Positions 12,421 through 22,999 of a stretch of DNA of 64,000 nucleotides are shown in pieces. The notes under the pieces were generated by a model. That model saw nothing but the letters and a program-made list of their open reading frames with translations, was not told the origin of the DNA and did no database searches. Position numbers and translations under genes: made by a program. The stretch is taken from positions 2,883,414 to 2,947,413 of the forward strand of contig OY811979.1 in NCBI GenBank assembly GCA_963681505.1, read 5' to 3'. Position 1 is the stretch's first letter; each line of letters begins with the position of its first letter. Source of the DNA: Eunapius fragilis. Taxonomy: Eukaryota; Porifera; Demospongiae; Spongillida; Spongillidae.

Positions 12421-13281
12421 ATGTATTGCATCAATATGTTTAAACTGATCTGAGGCTGCCTATATATATACATGACAGAACAAAGTTTTGTGTCACAACA
12501 ACTATAGCACTGCCTGAGTTCAGTTCAATGCACTATTTCAGAAGATGAATGGTGGTTCAGAGCATGGTGAAACTCAGTCCCTCTATGTTGGAAACCAGTG
12601 GTGCATGCACTTTTCATATACATGTAAGACCCGAGCCATGAATAACTGACCAGTTGGTTTGGACCCGTTCTGAAGCGTCGCATGCATTGGTCCTACACTA
12701 AGGATGTTTGCTACATTTTTAAGCATCTAGGAACTGTGAGCATAGCGTATGAGTTGCATGTTGTGTCAGTTTTGATTATAAATTTTATTCGTGTATAGTC
12801 ACGGAAGTTTTATATTATATTCTCTGAGTTTGGGGAAAGCTGAGACTTAGATTCGTTGCGTACTTACCATGTCCTAAGCATCGCCGTTAGAATGGTCATA
12901 TCGACAACCGTGGACCAACCTCGTACAGTCATCAAACGCGCACATCCGCCGCCCGCCGCTAGTGGAATGTTAACTTATTCATTGTAAAATGTGCGGCTGA
13001 GGAATGTGCGGCTAACTTCAACGGGGTGCCCCGGTTACGGGTGCAGCTGTTTAGAAGAAGGTAATTACTATTATATATTTAATTTATACAGTAGTACAGT
13101 GTGATAGAGCTAACATAAATACGTGCCACAGGATAGTTTGGGAGATAATATTTTCATTAATAGACGGGAAAAATGGCAAAAACCTGATTTTGACCTCCTC
13201 GTATACTTACGGGTGTAGTGGCTACACGCTTACTACAATCTATGAATTGACTAGTGCACGCTATAGTCCGATCATTTATAC
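12421..13281. other. gene-free stretch right of the array
   Basis: No supported gene. It holds the inverted partner (13002-13027) of the 26-base sequence at 3760-3785. The rest is AT-rich and unremarkable. Confidence 0.5.
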
Positions 13282-13990
13282 ATGCCACTGGATGGTTTTT
13301 TAGTCAATAAAAACACGGGTTCGTCTGTACAGATCTCGTCTGAAGTGACTAATGAATTTATATACATCTTTTGGCAGGATGTACAACGCAAGATTGACCT
13401 CATTGATATGAGACATATGCCTGATGGTTCATATCATGACATCGCTCATTACATGGATCATTAGTCTAAGTTCCATATACTTTGGCCTTTAATGAAAAAA
13501 TCTGTTGGTTTAGTGAAAAGAGTATTTCCCTATTTGGGCCTTCCCAAGATCCTGCAATCTGACAATGGGAGGGAGTTTGTCAACGAGATTGTGAAAAAAG
13601 TTGTTCGATCATGGCTGGGAGAGATTGTCATAATCAGTGGGCATCCTCGTCACTCACAGTCACAAGGGTTGGTTGAAAAAGGTAATCATCTTGTAGAAAT
13701 GCAGATTCAGGAAATGAAAAATGAGAGGAAGGAGTCTGGAGATGTGCAATGGTCTGATTGGTTGGCTTGCATTCAATGTAAGTTGAACTAATTAATTAAT
13801 TTATTCAATGTTCATGTCACATTCTACTGCAGACAATCTTAATACTCAAGTATGCCGCACTTTGAAAAAAAAGCCCTATGAAGTGGTTTTTGGGCAACCT
13901 CCAAGAACAACTCCATTTGCTGAACTTCCGAAGGGAAAGAACCCTTGTATCTTGGAGGAAGATGTTGCAGATCTCATTGCCACAGGTTAG
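13282..13990 (+). pseudogene. integrase catalytic core (rve), Ginger/KRBA2-like
   Basis: The core triad is visible: Asp in KIDLIDMRHMPDG (codon at 13396), Asp in LQSDNGREF (13561) and Glu in SQGLVEKGN (13675). The stretch GHPRHSQSQG before the Glu is typical of this integrase group. A TAG at 13462-13464 interrupts the frame just after the first Asp, followed by LWPL in frame. A short intron (GTAAGT at 13779 to CTGCAG near 13833) joins ACIQ to YNLNTQ, after which KKPYEVVFGQPPR matches the segment that follows the core in this family. The in-frame stop makes the copy non-functional unless bypassed. Confidence 0.75.
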
Positions 13991-14167
13991 GACGCCATAT
14001 TATATCATGTATGCCATTTCTATCGAGTGCTTCATATCAACAAGCACATAGAAGCAATTTAAACAGTCAGTGCATGATATGCATAAACACAATTGAGCTA
14101 GGTGATCAATCGTATAACAGTACATGAACATGGCTTTCCTGAATAACTATATGTTCATCCACTACAG

Positions 14168-14815
14168 GTGATGATGAAAACATTGCTTCTCCTCACTCTT
14201 CTTCTCAAATGTTACCACCATCAAGAAGTCCCTTATCAAGCCCAGAAGTTCAATCACCAGTTTGAGGTCTGCAACTTGCATCGTCACCTTCAGCTCTGCC
14301 ATCATCACCACTGTGTCATCAGTTACCTGCTCAGTCACCAATATCTGATAAACAAGTAACTGCAACCATGTAAGGTTTGACTTATGGCTGTTGCCATTTT
14401 ATCATACCATTTTAGGGATGCCAAATGTTTTACAGTTCCTGTATTCAATTCTTTGCTTCATTCAACTCCCCTTTAAAAGATTTCATTGTCTTCTGCATCT
14501 CCTGATGAAGTTCTATCACTTCCAAGTCAATCGTCAGTCTCACATTCAGATTATTCTCCAGTTATAAGGTTTGTCGTGCATGACAGCATAATATGTAGCA
14601 TAGCATAATGATATAACCTTTCAGTGAACCAAAAGTGACATCACCATTGGCTCCACTAACAACCAGCTCCCGTCATCTAAAGATTAGAGAAGAAGCCGAC
14701 AATGAGTATCAGAACGAATGAAGATCCAGTATGCCAAGCGCAAACATCATCAAATCAAAACGCATTCTGCAGGAGATAGTGTCACAGTAAGGATACCCAG
14801 AAATGAAAGATCGTC
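14168..14815 (+). pseudogene. Ser/Pro-rich linker and post-core region of the Ginger-like protein
   Basis: After the intron ending at 14167 the frame continues as DDENIASPHSSSQ and a Ser/Pro-rich stretch, stops at about 14264, and resumes in another frame with the same composition. Further on, REEADNEYQNE (near 14690) shifts frame into RMKIQYAKRKHH and then GDSVTVRIPRNERSSTD, a module that follows the integrase in this family. Two small frameshifts are therefore present. Assignment rests on composition and on the order of motifs. Confidence 0.55.
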
Positions 14816-15849
14816 AACTGATATGCCTCGCTTGCTGTGCTACATTTTGGAGGCTAAGAATGATCATTACCATCTTCAGTGAGTTTTTTTTTGTCTGTGT
14901 TCGTCTATTCTTAAACTTTCTATCTACATCTACATGTATGTCTGACTTCTGTATGATGAGGTGTGAAAATGGAATTATATCAACTTGTTATCCAAGTGGT
15001 GAACTAATGCCTTACACCGGGTCTGTCCCTTTCAAGTATAATGCAGACAGTTCTAAGCTACCTACCTTAAGCCTTAGGGAAGCTGCTAGAACCAAGAAGG
15101 ATCAGTTGAAATGCAATTGTACAAAGGATGCAAGAATAGGCATTGTCCTTGTAAAGGATCTGGAGGTTATTGTACAAGTCACTGCCATCCAAAGCGTGCT
15201 TGCCTTAAACAAGGAGTGCCATGAAAGAGCTGATGGGGATAAGGAGTGTAGAGTAACTGGGGCTGATGATTGTGATGATATAAATGAGTTGAAGGTAAAG
15301 AAGAACAGAAAGCGTGTCAAAACTGTCAAGCACAAGACCGAAGCCACAATGATCAAATCAGTTCAAAGTGGGGATTGGCTTGATGATACGCACATGGTTG
15401 CAGCATCATCACTTTTATCCTCCCAATTTCCTTCCTTGTGTGGGTTGTATAGCACTTTGCTAAGGCAGAACTTATCATTTCCTGTTACAAGAGAGTCCTT
15501 CATTCAAATACTTAATGCAGGAGGGAACCATTGGATTACAGTTCAGCACACTCAATCCTTTTCTGTTAATGTGTTTGACAGCAAATTCTCTACAATACCT
15601 ATGGATGTAAAGATGCAAATTGCTGCTTTGTTGTGCTGTAGCAGCTCACGGATTACAACAAGAGTTCCGAAAACTCAAAGTCAGATGGGATCATCAGACT
15701 GTGGAGTATTTGCAATAGCATTTGCTACTGATTTGGCATTTGGATTGAACCCAGCAAGCCATTACTATGAGCAGGATAAGTTAAGACCACATTTCATAGA
15801 ATGTTTGAAAAGTCAACAAATGACACCTTTCCCTTCAATAAACGGATAA
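14803..15849 (+). CDS. Cys-rich segment plus Ulp1/C48-type cysteine protease domain
   Basis: The C-terminal half of this 348-codon open frame has the order of a Ulp1/SENP-type protease: WLDDTHMVAA at the start, His in GGNHWITV (codon 15529), Asp in VFDSKF (15577), Gln in TQSQMG and the nucleophile Cys in SSDCGVF (15700). These proteases cleave ubiquitin-like modifiers. The first 60 or so codons are probably in the wrong frame, because the true preceding frame (CYILEAKNDHYHLQ) is shifted. Near 15120 a one-base shift hides a Cys-rich knuckle: the neighbouring frame reads CKNRHCPCKGSGG, then SHCHPKRACLK. The frame ends at a TAA directly before the PHD finger. Confidence 0.7.
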   Translation: MKDRQLICLACCATFWRLRMIITIFSEFFFVCVRLFLNFLSTSTCMSDFCMMRCENGIISTCYPSGELMPYTGSVPFKYNADSSKLPTLSLREAARTKKDQLKCNCTKDARIGIVLVKDLEVIVQVTAIQSVLALNKECHERADGDKECRVTGADDCDDINELKVKKNRKRVKTVKHKTEATMIKSVQSGDWLDDTHMVAASSLLSSQFPSLCGLYSTLLRQNLSFPVTRESFIQILNAGGNHWITVQHTQSFSVNVFDSKFSTIPMDVKMQIAALLCCSSSRITTRVPKTQSQMGSSDCGVFAIAFATDLAFGLNPASHYYEQDKLRPHFIECLKSQQMTPFPSING

Positions 15850-16053
15850 CCAGGAAAGCCTAACACAGAGTATTTGTATGTATACTGTCACTGTCGCATG
15901 CCAGATGATGGTGAAGAACGGATGGCTCAGTGCACTGGCTGCAAGGAATGGTACCACGAGTCATGTGAAAACATTCCCCAAGCAGTATTTAAAAATGATA
16001 GTCATGACTGGAAATGTAAAGTGTGCATTGCTAGGGAGACACTGTCTGCTTAG
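15850..16053 (+). pseudogene. PHD finger, C-terminal end of the Ginger-like protein
   Basis: Directly in frame after the TAA at 15847 the sequence reads EYLYVYCHCRMPDDG, then MAQCTGCKEWYHESC, then DWKCKVC, ending at TAG 16051-16053. The spacing C-x-C, C-x2-C, H-x2-C, W-x-C-x2-C is that of a PHD zinc finger, which typically reads histone tails. Only the single stop separates it from the protease domain, so it was probably part of one protein. It could guide integration to chromatin, but that is inference. Confidence 0.75.
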
Positions 16054-16119
16054 TTGATAAGCACCCTTAATACACTATAGGTTGTCCTCTTACAATTGTC
16101 ATGTCAGTTTATAAATGGA

Positions 16120-16165
16120 CATGTACCGTATAATCCCAGATAAACGCCGCGGCGTTTATTCGGAA
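16120..16165. repeat. CpG-rich perfect palindrome
   Basis: ATAAACGCCGCGGCGTTTAT at 16140-16159 is a perfect 20-base palindrome preceded by CCGTATAATCCCAG. It looks like the terminal hairpin of a small repeat element, but no partner end was recognised. Confidence 0.6.
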
Positions 16166-16859
16166 CAATTTTATTTTTTTCAACCCCTCGTGGTTTAAGT
16201 GTTTTCTCTTGAACTATATGTACAAATCAGATGCTATTTTAGAATCTCATAGCCATACACCCCTACTACTGTGTTGCATTCTTGGTAAGTCTTAATCTTT
16301 GTCCTGTTTGAAGTAAGGACCGACGACGTAGGTAACGGTTGCGGTCGCCGCGACCCGCAGTCAACGAAGCTATAAATTTTTTGTATTGGTACATTGCTCA
16401 CCTTGTACCCTTGCCTGACCGATCTGTCTCTGTCAAGTTAGTTATTGCGTTGCGTTGCGTGTTGATTTTTAGCAGGTTATACCTTGTCTTGTTATATGGG
16501 CCTATACATATGGAATGGTGCCACCTTCCTTGTGAGGGGTGTCCTGGGTTTTAAAATGTGAAACACCAAACAGTACAAACACTTGTCATAGACAAAGACC
16601 AGTTTGTTGTACACAATACATTTAGTGCCTTTGAAACGTGCACACTTTGGAACTGAGCACAGTATCCTTGTTAAGAGATGGTGTTGTAAGGGTAGTTCTA
16701 AACAGTCCCAGAAGTGGACAGCCATACTTGATAACTCAAATGACTGGAAGTCTTGCACGACCACTACTCAGCCATTTCTGGCCCTTCAACAAATGCTGGG
16801 GACACCTCTGTGTATCACAAAGTCAGAAAACGCGTTCCATGTACATTATAATACACACC

Positions 16860-17060
16860 ATATACAGAAGACCCACAACATGTAAAGACAGGTAGATGAT
16901 ACCATGCACAGACAGATCCACACCAGGTAGAACACACCATGTACAGACAGGTAGATGCAAACCATGTACAGGCAGACTCACATCATGTACAGAGTGTGTA
17001 TGGAAAGATAGACTGACCTGACACCATACCTGACAGATAGGCCCACAGAGAGAGATCCAC
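16860..17060. repeat. degenerate short tandem repeat (~30-base words)
   Basis: Variants of the words CACACCATGTACAGACAGG and GGTAGATG recur five or six times with irregular spacing of about 25-35 bases. No coding potential is supported. Confidence 0.6.
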
Positions 17061-19385
17061 ACAATGTGGTATACATATGCCATGCAGAAATATGAAAGGC
17101 CTGCATACGCATGAGCAAGTTGTGAATCATGTTAAAACACTTGCTAAGGACTCTCGTTGGTGAGGTGTCATGAATTACAATGTAATGTATGACAATACCT
17201 AGCAATTGCACAAGAGACGGGAAGGCCTAGGCTACCCATGCTAGCACCAAAATTTGACTTAAGACAGCATATGGCTCCAACTGACCCACTTGGCTGGGTT
17301 AGTTGTGCAATTTGACACCTGTTGATTTTTATTCCTTGTAAATCCCCAGTCTCTAACATTCCTATGACATGTCACATATGCTCAAGTGATGCCCCTTTAT
17401 ATCATGCTATTAACCTTTCCGTCAAACCAAACCCCAGACGCATAAATCTAACTCTAAAAATTGGCTCAAATAACCCTCTTCTCCCCTAATAGTTCTAAGT
17501 TTTTTTCCCTTGACCCTGCAAATTATTTGTTTTTCATTTTTACTATGTTAAAATCAAAGAATGGCACAAACTTGTGTCAAAAATTCTGCAATGTGCAGTG
17601 CAGAATAGCATAAAGTATACTCATTACAGCATTGGGTCAGTTATCAATGTCACTACCAAAGTCGGCCTAGGCCAGATGTCTATTTAACTAACTGAAAATA
17701 TAAATAATTTAATTTGTCTGTCTGAAGTGCAGGAAGCATGTAGCAGAAATGGTCTTGTGATGATAGGAGACAGATCTTTGTAGCTTTATTGGTATTGGGA
17801 GAAAGCCTTATAAGAAGTTACTGCTTTTTAAAGTGTCCAGCAAAATCACCTTTATGGGGTTTATCAATTTATCATCTAAAGACGACAAGTTAAGCGATCA
17901 GATCTTTAATAATGGTAAATCCCTTAATTAATTTAATTTGCCACATGCCATTTATACAGTTAGCAAAATATACAATATACTAACTATTTGTTACAATAAA
18001 ATAATTATATGTTAGATTATGTCTGCTTACAAGAATGTAAATTGCAATTGCTAACGTTGCATGCACAGATAATGATGTAGGAGGAGTAGGTGAGGCACCA
18101 CTGCTACCTGCAATTGCCCATTCATTCTGTTGTAAGGTTGAAAAAATAAACTCAGAGTTTGGGTAAAAATATTCAATACCCATCTGCAGATCAGATGTTT
18201 GAACCACTTCATTTAGCAGGTTTATAACCTTGATGTGAAATGTACATCTGCCGCCATGTTAGTGGTTTTCTTGTGCCTGGGGAAAGGGATACCTTGATGG
18301 TCCTTGTAGCAGAACTCAGCAGTGCAATCTGTGGGCTGATATATCTTGTGATTATGTCAGTCACATCCAAAAGAACAATTTAGTTGTTTGTATATCTGAA
18401 TTTTTGTGCTGTTGCAATTATATGATGCTAATTATTTTAAATTAGTTAACATAGCTTAAATTGTTTTCCACTGAATTTCAGTTAGTTTACAATATGTATG
18501 ATAATAAATGAAATATTGGAAGGACGTCTATTGTACAGACAAGCATGGTGAGAATTGGGAGGTTAATAGAATATGGCATGGCCTACAACATTACAGTTTG
18601 TATTGTGTATGAGTTGAAAGATGGACAGTATTTCAACAAAGACCCAATATGAAGAGGCGTGGCACAGATATTTTGTATTGGTCTTTCTCAAATGTCTGCA
18701 TGATGATTGCCACATCCATTCCATATAGGCAGATTCATGTATAGCTAACACATCCATCATATTCTCCAGACACAAAGGGTATATACTTTTCGCTAATCCT
18801 AACCCTAATAACTTGACAGGAAAAAAATTTAAAAATACTTCCAAAAGTTAGCTCTTCCTGGTGTATGGCTGGAATCTGTGAGACATGTGATGCTGTGTGA
18901 GTTGACTATTAATAATCAGAGAGGAACGTTGTGTTTGGATTAGTATTTGGCAGCATGCATGTCACCTCTGATTATACCCATTGTCTGGATGGGGTACAGT
19001 CTGCTAGTTAGATGCTTTCATATATGATGAATTCTCTGCCCAAACATTGAGGGGAGGAGGGCCCTGAACATACACCCAAGGATATAGGTGGAGATCAATA
19101 TTAAAATGATAGGCTCGAACTGACTTCCATGGATGCTTTCATGCATTGCACAATAACACACCAACGAAGGTGGGAACATTCCATATTTAGGTTTCTAATC
19201 CATGACCTGTTGTATGAGTCGCCCTCTATTACAGCCACATGCCCTAGGAGCATGAAAATCAGTGTATGCCTGGTTTTACAGCAGTTCGATAGGCATTCTA
19301 AAATCAATAACCTTGCTACTCAAATCATGGACTGTTTAATCTTGCCCTCCACCCAGTAGTGGACACCTTAACCACATAAACATGT
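17061..19385. other. gene-free stretch
   Basis: No supported gene or element. Short open frames on both strands have no family resemblance. AT-rich sequence with scattered low-complexity words. Confidence 0.5.
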
Positions 19386-19389
19386 ATAT

Positions 19390-19670
19390 TCCTAGCTTGG
19401 CATAACACTTCTCCGAAACTACAAAGCAGAGACAACTCACACAAAATATAATGCTTTCAGCTTTGGCAATCAAATGAACAACACCTCCCGTAGGACATTT
19501 TGAACACATGCTCCAATAGGCTCTACATGTTATGGCTCCCATTAAAATGCACACAGAGCTTTATATACTAATATCCACATACATAGAGGTATCAACACAC
19601 AGGCACACACACATACGCACATGCACACACACACAGACACACTCACGCACACGCACCTAAATTACAGACC
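19390..19670. repeat. paralogous copy of the 3030-3470 flank, with CA-rich tail
   Basis: It shares GACATTTTGAACACA, then CCATTAAAATGCACACAG and GAGCTTTATATAC with the region around the MITE at 3102-3379, but without that insertion. A CA-rich tail follows, as at 3419-3468. It is useful as an empty-site control for the MITE. Confidence 0.8.
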
Positions 19671-21322
19671 TTTAATCTGCACACACATTTTGGCCTGCAT
19701 CACTTGAATGTGCACACACAAAAACCCGTAGAGCTCTACAGCTACGCTAAACTATATGCTCTCACCTCCTCCATACCCATGATTCTTCATCGAAACGAGG
19801 CGCTTAAATAAGTTTAGGGATGTTCCGCTTAAGAAAGCTTCTCTTCCGCCCACTGGTTTCATAGATACAAAATCCCATTCCTGTGCAGCGAAGAAGACTA
19901 TTATTACTCCAGTCCAAGTCTCGGTATACCTATACTGGTAACAGCCTATCCTCGTACCACCTCGTTCCCCATCGAATGGTCGATCGATCATAAATCGATG
20001 TCCATCGATTTAATCCCATCAAGTAGAATTTGTGTCGAATCCGCATGATCGAATGAGACGAATGCAAATGATCGGTTAGAAAATTACGTCGATCTAAAAA
20101 ATTTGATCAATTACAGATGTGATCAATTTTGACCCAAACGGCGTTCCATACTGATGACCCATCTTTTCTACATCCTGGTCTCTGTTGAAAGTGTTCACTA
20201 ATAATTCCATATGCATTTTTGTGCTATGCGTACTTTTGTACGTGAAATATGGTATTGTCATGTTTCTTAAATTTTTTTCTCATCACTCAGCCATAAATCT
20301 ACACGTTGTACACAGGTCATGGGCATCAAAGGCATGTTGCATTACAGGTTAAAATAAAATAACAGCAGATCATGTGTTTGCGTGAGTGTGTGTGTGTGTG
20401 TGTGTGTGTTATATTGGATCACATGTCCTCCACAGAAAGAGGGTGAGGAGGGAGAGGTGGAGAAGAGTTCTGTGAGGGAAGAGGAAAGTCATCAGGAAGG
20501 TTACAGAGAATCATGCACACCAAAGGTGATGTTACTGTTTTATTTCATTTTTAGAATATAATATTATATCTTCCTTAATATCCAATTAATTAAAAACTGC
20601 CAACCTCTTTAGTATTACTTATATATAGGGACTCCTCTTCACAAATGTTGCTGTGAAAAAAAAATTCATAAAGAAAATAAAAACCTAAGTTAAAAAAATA
20701 TATAAACCTTGTTTGGGTGCATTTTTCAGGCTTCTTGTCCTCCACTTCGGAGGAAATAGGTGAGAAGAGAAGGAAAGAAGTATTTTAATTCATAGCCTGA
20801 CTTGCGTTCTACTTAGCAATGCATGTTTACATACATTTATGTACATATGTACATTTCATGTATATCCCTCATTATACATGTACTCCACTTATACACACAA
20901 ATAACATGTACCTGTAGTATCTTTCTTTACCATTGCATAGGTGCACCCAGAAGAAGTCACAATTACTTTTGCACCATCACTAACTTTGGAAGTGGAGAGG
21001 AAGCATTAAAGTGAATGCTTATACTCTAATCAAATCACACTGGTGGTCCATCTACTGCTTTGCACATTGTAAGGAATTCTATTTATTAAATTATATTGCA
21101 CACTGTGTATGTATGTACACTTGGAACTGAATGCCTTGAGCACTACAGTGACACCTTTAATAGCGTCAATAGGATCTTGATATGTTGGATCACTGAAATA
21201 CAATCTGTATTGCATACTACCATACAATGTGTAACAAAAACATACCCCCTTGCTGCTGCTGAAATTCAGACATAGGTATATGTAGTCTTTAGCATTCATA
21301 AGCAATTAAGGAACAATATACA
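19671..21322. other. stretch without a confirmed gene, downstream of the receptor TM exon
   Basis: Cytoplasmic exons of the minus-strand receptor should lie here, but none was identified with confidence. A (GT)n run occupies about 20385-20410. On the plus strand, an open segment at about 20435-20524 is bounded by CCACAG and GGTGATG and encodes a Lys/Glu-rich peptide. It could be an exon of an unrecognised gene, but the following candidate exon ends in a stop. I leave it as a possibility only. Confidence 0.3.
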
Positions 21323-21328
21323 ACATAC

Positions 21329-21479
21329 CACTGTTGCCTCCTTTTTTTCTTGCACACAACTACCACCACAATGGCTACCACACCTGTCAGTAGGAATGCT
21401 CCTCCCAAAGATCCTCCCACAGCTCCACCAACAGCTCCACCAATGTCAATGGCTCCGGCTGATTGGGGTTGGGTGGTAG
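21329..21479 (-). CDS. receptor exon: transmembrane helix and basic stop-transfer
   Basis: The exon is bounded by TTTTACAG (acceptor) and TGGTATGT (donor) on the minus strand. It joins in phase to the exon at 21518-21838. It encodes ATTQPQSAGAIDIGG, a Gly/Ala-rich lead, then a hydrophobic helix (TGVVAIVVVVVC) followed by KKKRRQQW. That is a single-pass type I membrane segment with a cytoplasmic basic cluster. The intracellular part continues to the left but was not resolved, so it is unknown whether a kinase or other signalling domain follows. Confidence 0.75.
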
Positions 21480-21517
21480 CTGTAAAATATAATGTACAGT
21501 TAACATGTGTACAGTAC

Positions 21518-21838
21518 CTGATGTTGAGGGTATTAAAATGAAACTCAAGAAGACCTTCACTCCTCCAACCACTGGACCACCACAGTTAGCAGAGTTAGTG
21601 TTGGTAGCTGATGCCTTGCAGTAGTACATCTGATTGCTACCAAGGCTTTGGAGAGAGACACTGACACTTGGTCCACTGGTAGAGGACAGGTACCCAACTG
21701 AACCAGCTGGAACAGAAGGATCACTACTGCAACAGACCACACAGTAGTTGGAGGAGCCATCCAGAAATGTGCAGTTGATGGTAGCACTGTTTCCACTCAC
21801 ACTGAGCTGACCAACGTGGAGTACATGTGTTGGTACAC
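21518..21838 (-). CDS. receptor exon: membrane-proximal Cys-rich Ig/FN3-like domain
   Basis: The acceptor CCTCTAAG and donor GGTACTG define the exon, and the phase (1 to 1) fits both neighbours. It encodes LSVSGNSATINCTFLDG, then a Cys cluster (NYCVVCCSS), MYYCKASATN and a further Cys before the membrane exon. The beta-sandwich-like pattern with paired Cys suits a membrane-proximal extracellular domain. It could be a divergent Ig or FN3 fold; the sequence alone does not decide. N-x-S/T sites suggest an exposed, glycosylated surface. Confidence 0.65.
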
Positions 21839-21894
21839 CTTAGAGGGAAGGTAACCATGGTAACATGACATCACCTTTCAACAGCCCAACTCAC

Positions 21895-22094
21895 TCTGCG
21901 TGGTCACATACGGCTGTCCAGTCTGGTTCAGTGTGTTCCTACAGGCCACTGACACATTGTATGGAGTAATACTGCCTCCAGACATGCCCAAGGTGTATGA
22001 GCAAGAACTAGTGGTGCAAGAGCTGTCTGGAACAGCAAGTGTGTAAGATGAGGCACCAGAGGAGACCATCACTGTGTAGTGAGGGTCACTGCAT
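21895..22094 (-). CDS. receptor exon: second half of FN3 domain 2
   Basis: Bounded by CACAGAG (acceptor) and AGTGAGT (donor). With the exon at 22154-22244 it completes a fibronectin type III domain: CSDPHYTVMVSSGASSYTL corresponds to the middle strands, and ITPYNVSVACRNTLNQTG to the FN3 YxVxV strand. Four Cys residues suggest extra disulphides. The split of one FN3 domain over two exons contrasts with the single-exon modules beside it. Confidence 0.7.
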
Positions 22095-22153
22095 CTCTGT
22101 GTAGAGGAAGGCATCGTGTCTCAACACACCACATCACAACACTCAATGATCAC

Positions 22154-22244
22154 CTTCTGTGTGTCCAGAACAGCTCCACATCATAAACACTGTTATTCTG
22201 ATACAAGATGGTGGTCACTGTAACACTAACTGGAGCGCATGGCA
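22154..22244 (-). CDS. receptor exon: first half of FN3 domain 2
   Basis: A short exon after CTGTTTGTAG, ending before GTGATC. It encodes CAPVSVTVTTILYQN and VYDVELFWTH, the first strands of an FN3 domain that carry the conserved Trp. The intron just upstream (22245-22333) contains a poly(C) run and CA repeat near 22280-22311. Confidence 0.7.
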
Positions 22245-22333
22245 CTACAAACAGAGAGAAAGAGACCTGGTTTGTACCTTGTCCCCCCCCCCCCCCCACA
22301 CACACACACAAGTAAATGCACACGTATACATAC

Positions 22334-22586
22334 CAATCACATGTCTGCACACTGACACTGCTGCTGTTGCTGGATCCAGCACAGTTGGTGGCTGCAACAC
22401 TGATAGTGTAGTTTGAACCATCAATAAGACCTTCAATGGAGATGTTTGTTGAGTTTGTAACCAGTGTGGTGGTGTTGGTGAGGCTAATGGTGTAGCTGGT
22501 ACCACTAGTAGCTGGGGTCCATTGGAGGGCCAGAGAGTTGGTGCACACCATGGATGTTTGGACATTGGAGGTCATTCCTGGCAAAG
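22334..22586 (-). CDS. receptor exon: FN3 domain 1
   Basis: Bounded by TTACCACAG and TTGGTATGT. It encodes a fibronectin type III domain: SLALQWTPATSGTSYTISL carries the conserved Trp and Tyr, and GSNYTISVAATNCAGSS carries the Y-x-I-x-V strand. Several N-x-S/T sites are present. Its starting phase (one base carried over) matches the end of the Ig-like exon at 30034-30393, so the two are probably spliced together across a ~7.4 kb intron that contains the BEL/Pao insertion. Confidence 0.75.
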
Positions 22587-22751
22587 CTGTGGTAAGATCA
22601 TAAGACCATCACACATGGTAAAAACTGTATCTGAACCTGCGGGAGCAGGTTCAATATAGGATTGATTGAGAGTTACTGAAGTCATTAAAAATACTTAACT
22701 CGCATCTGGAGGAACAACGCAGAAACGGATTGCTTATCTCGCAATGGGATG

Positions 22752-22885
22752 TATAAAATATTCTGTTACAAAAGTCCGAGTGTCACCCGACTTTTGCACT
22801 GTCCTCGTTCCTCTCAAGGAAGTTTAATAACTAACTCAAAATTTCATCATACACACTATTATATAATCACATGCAATCTCCAACA
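22752..22885 (-). repeat. 3' LTR of the BEL/Pao element
   Basis: A 134-base direct repeat matching 27253-27386 with a modest number of substitutions, bounded on the left by the target duplicate GGATG. Confidence 0.9.
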
Positions 22886-22999
22886 TACTCCACCTGTTGA
22901 ATACTCTTGATGCTAGTCAGCATCACAAGTAGGAGTCAACTAACTGTTCCAACTCTTTAATACAATCTATGATCTTCAACTGTGCTATCTGTGAAGCTA

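Larger units (their letters stand above)
13282..16053 (+). mobile_element. decaying Ginger-like element: integrase, Cys-rich, Ulp1 protease, PHD
   Basis: In order, this stretch encodes a retroviral-type integrase core, a Ser/Pro-rich linker, a Cys/His-rich knuckle, a Ulp1/C48-type cysteine protease and a PHD finger, all on the same strand. Integrases of Ginger DNA transposons and the KRBA2-like domesticated relatives combine a gypsy-type core with such accessory domains, so this is the best match. Short GT-AG introns (for example 13779-13833 and 13987-14167) separate some parts. Stop codons and frameshifts break it in several places. The zinc-binding N-terminus expected upstream was not recognised, and terminal inverted repeats were not found. 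Confidence 0.7.

Noticed and set aside
18795..18812. Telomere-like CTAACCCTAAT word
   Set aside because: A single occurrence, not a tandem array.
19752..19991. Minus-strand frame of 79 codons
   Set aside because: No motif; composition and ends look like chance, in a repeat-rich neighbourhood.
20435..20524. Lys/Glu-rich plus-strand segment between plausible splice sites
   Set aside because: The next candidate exon would put a stop in frame at its end, and no family is recognised; not called as an exon.
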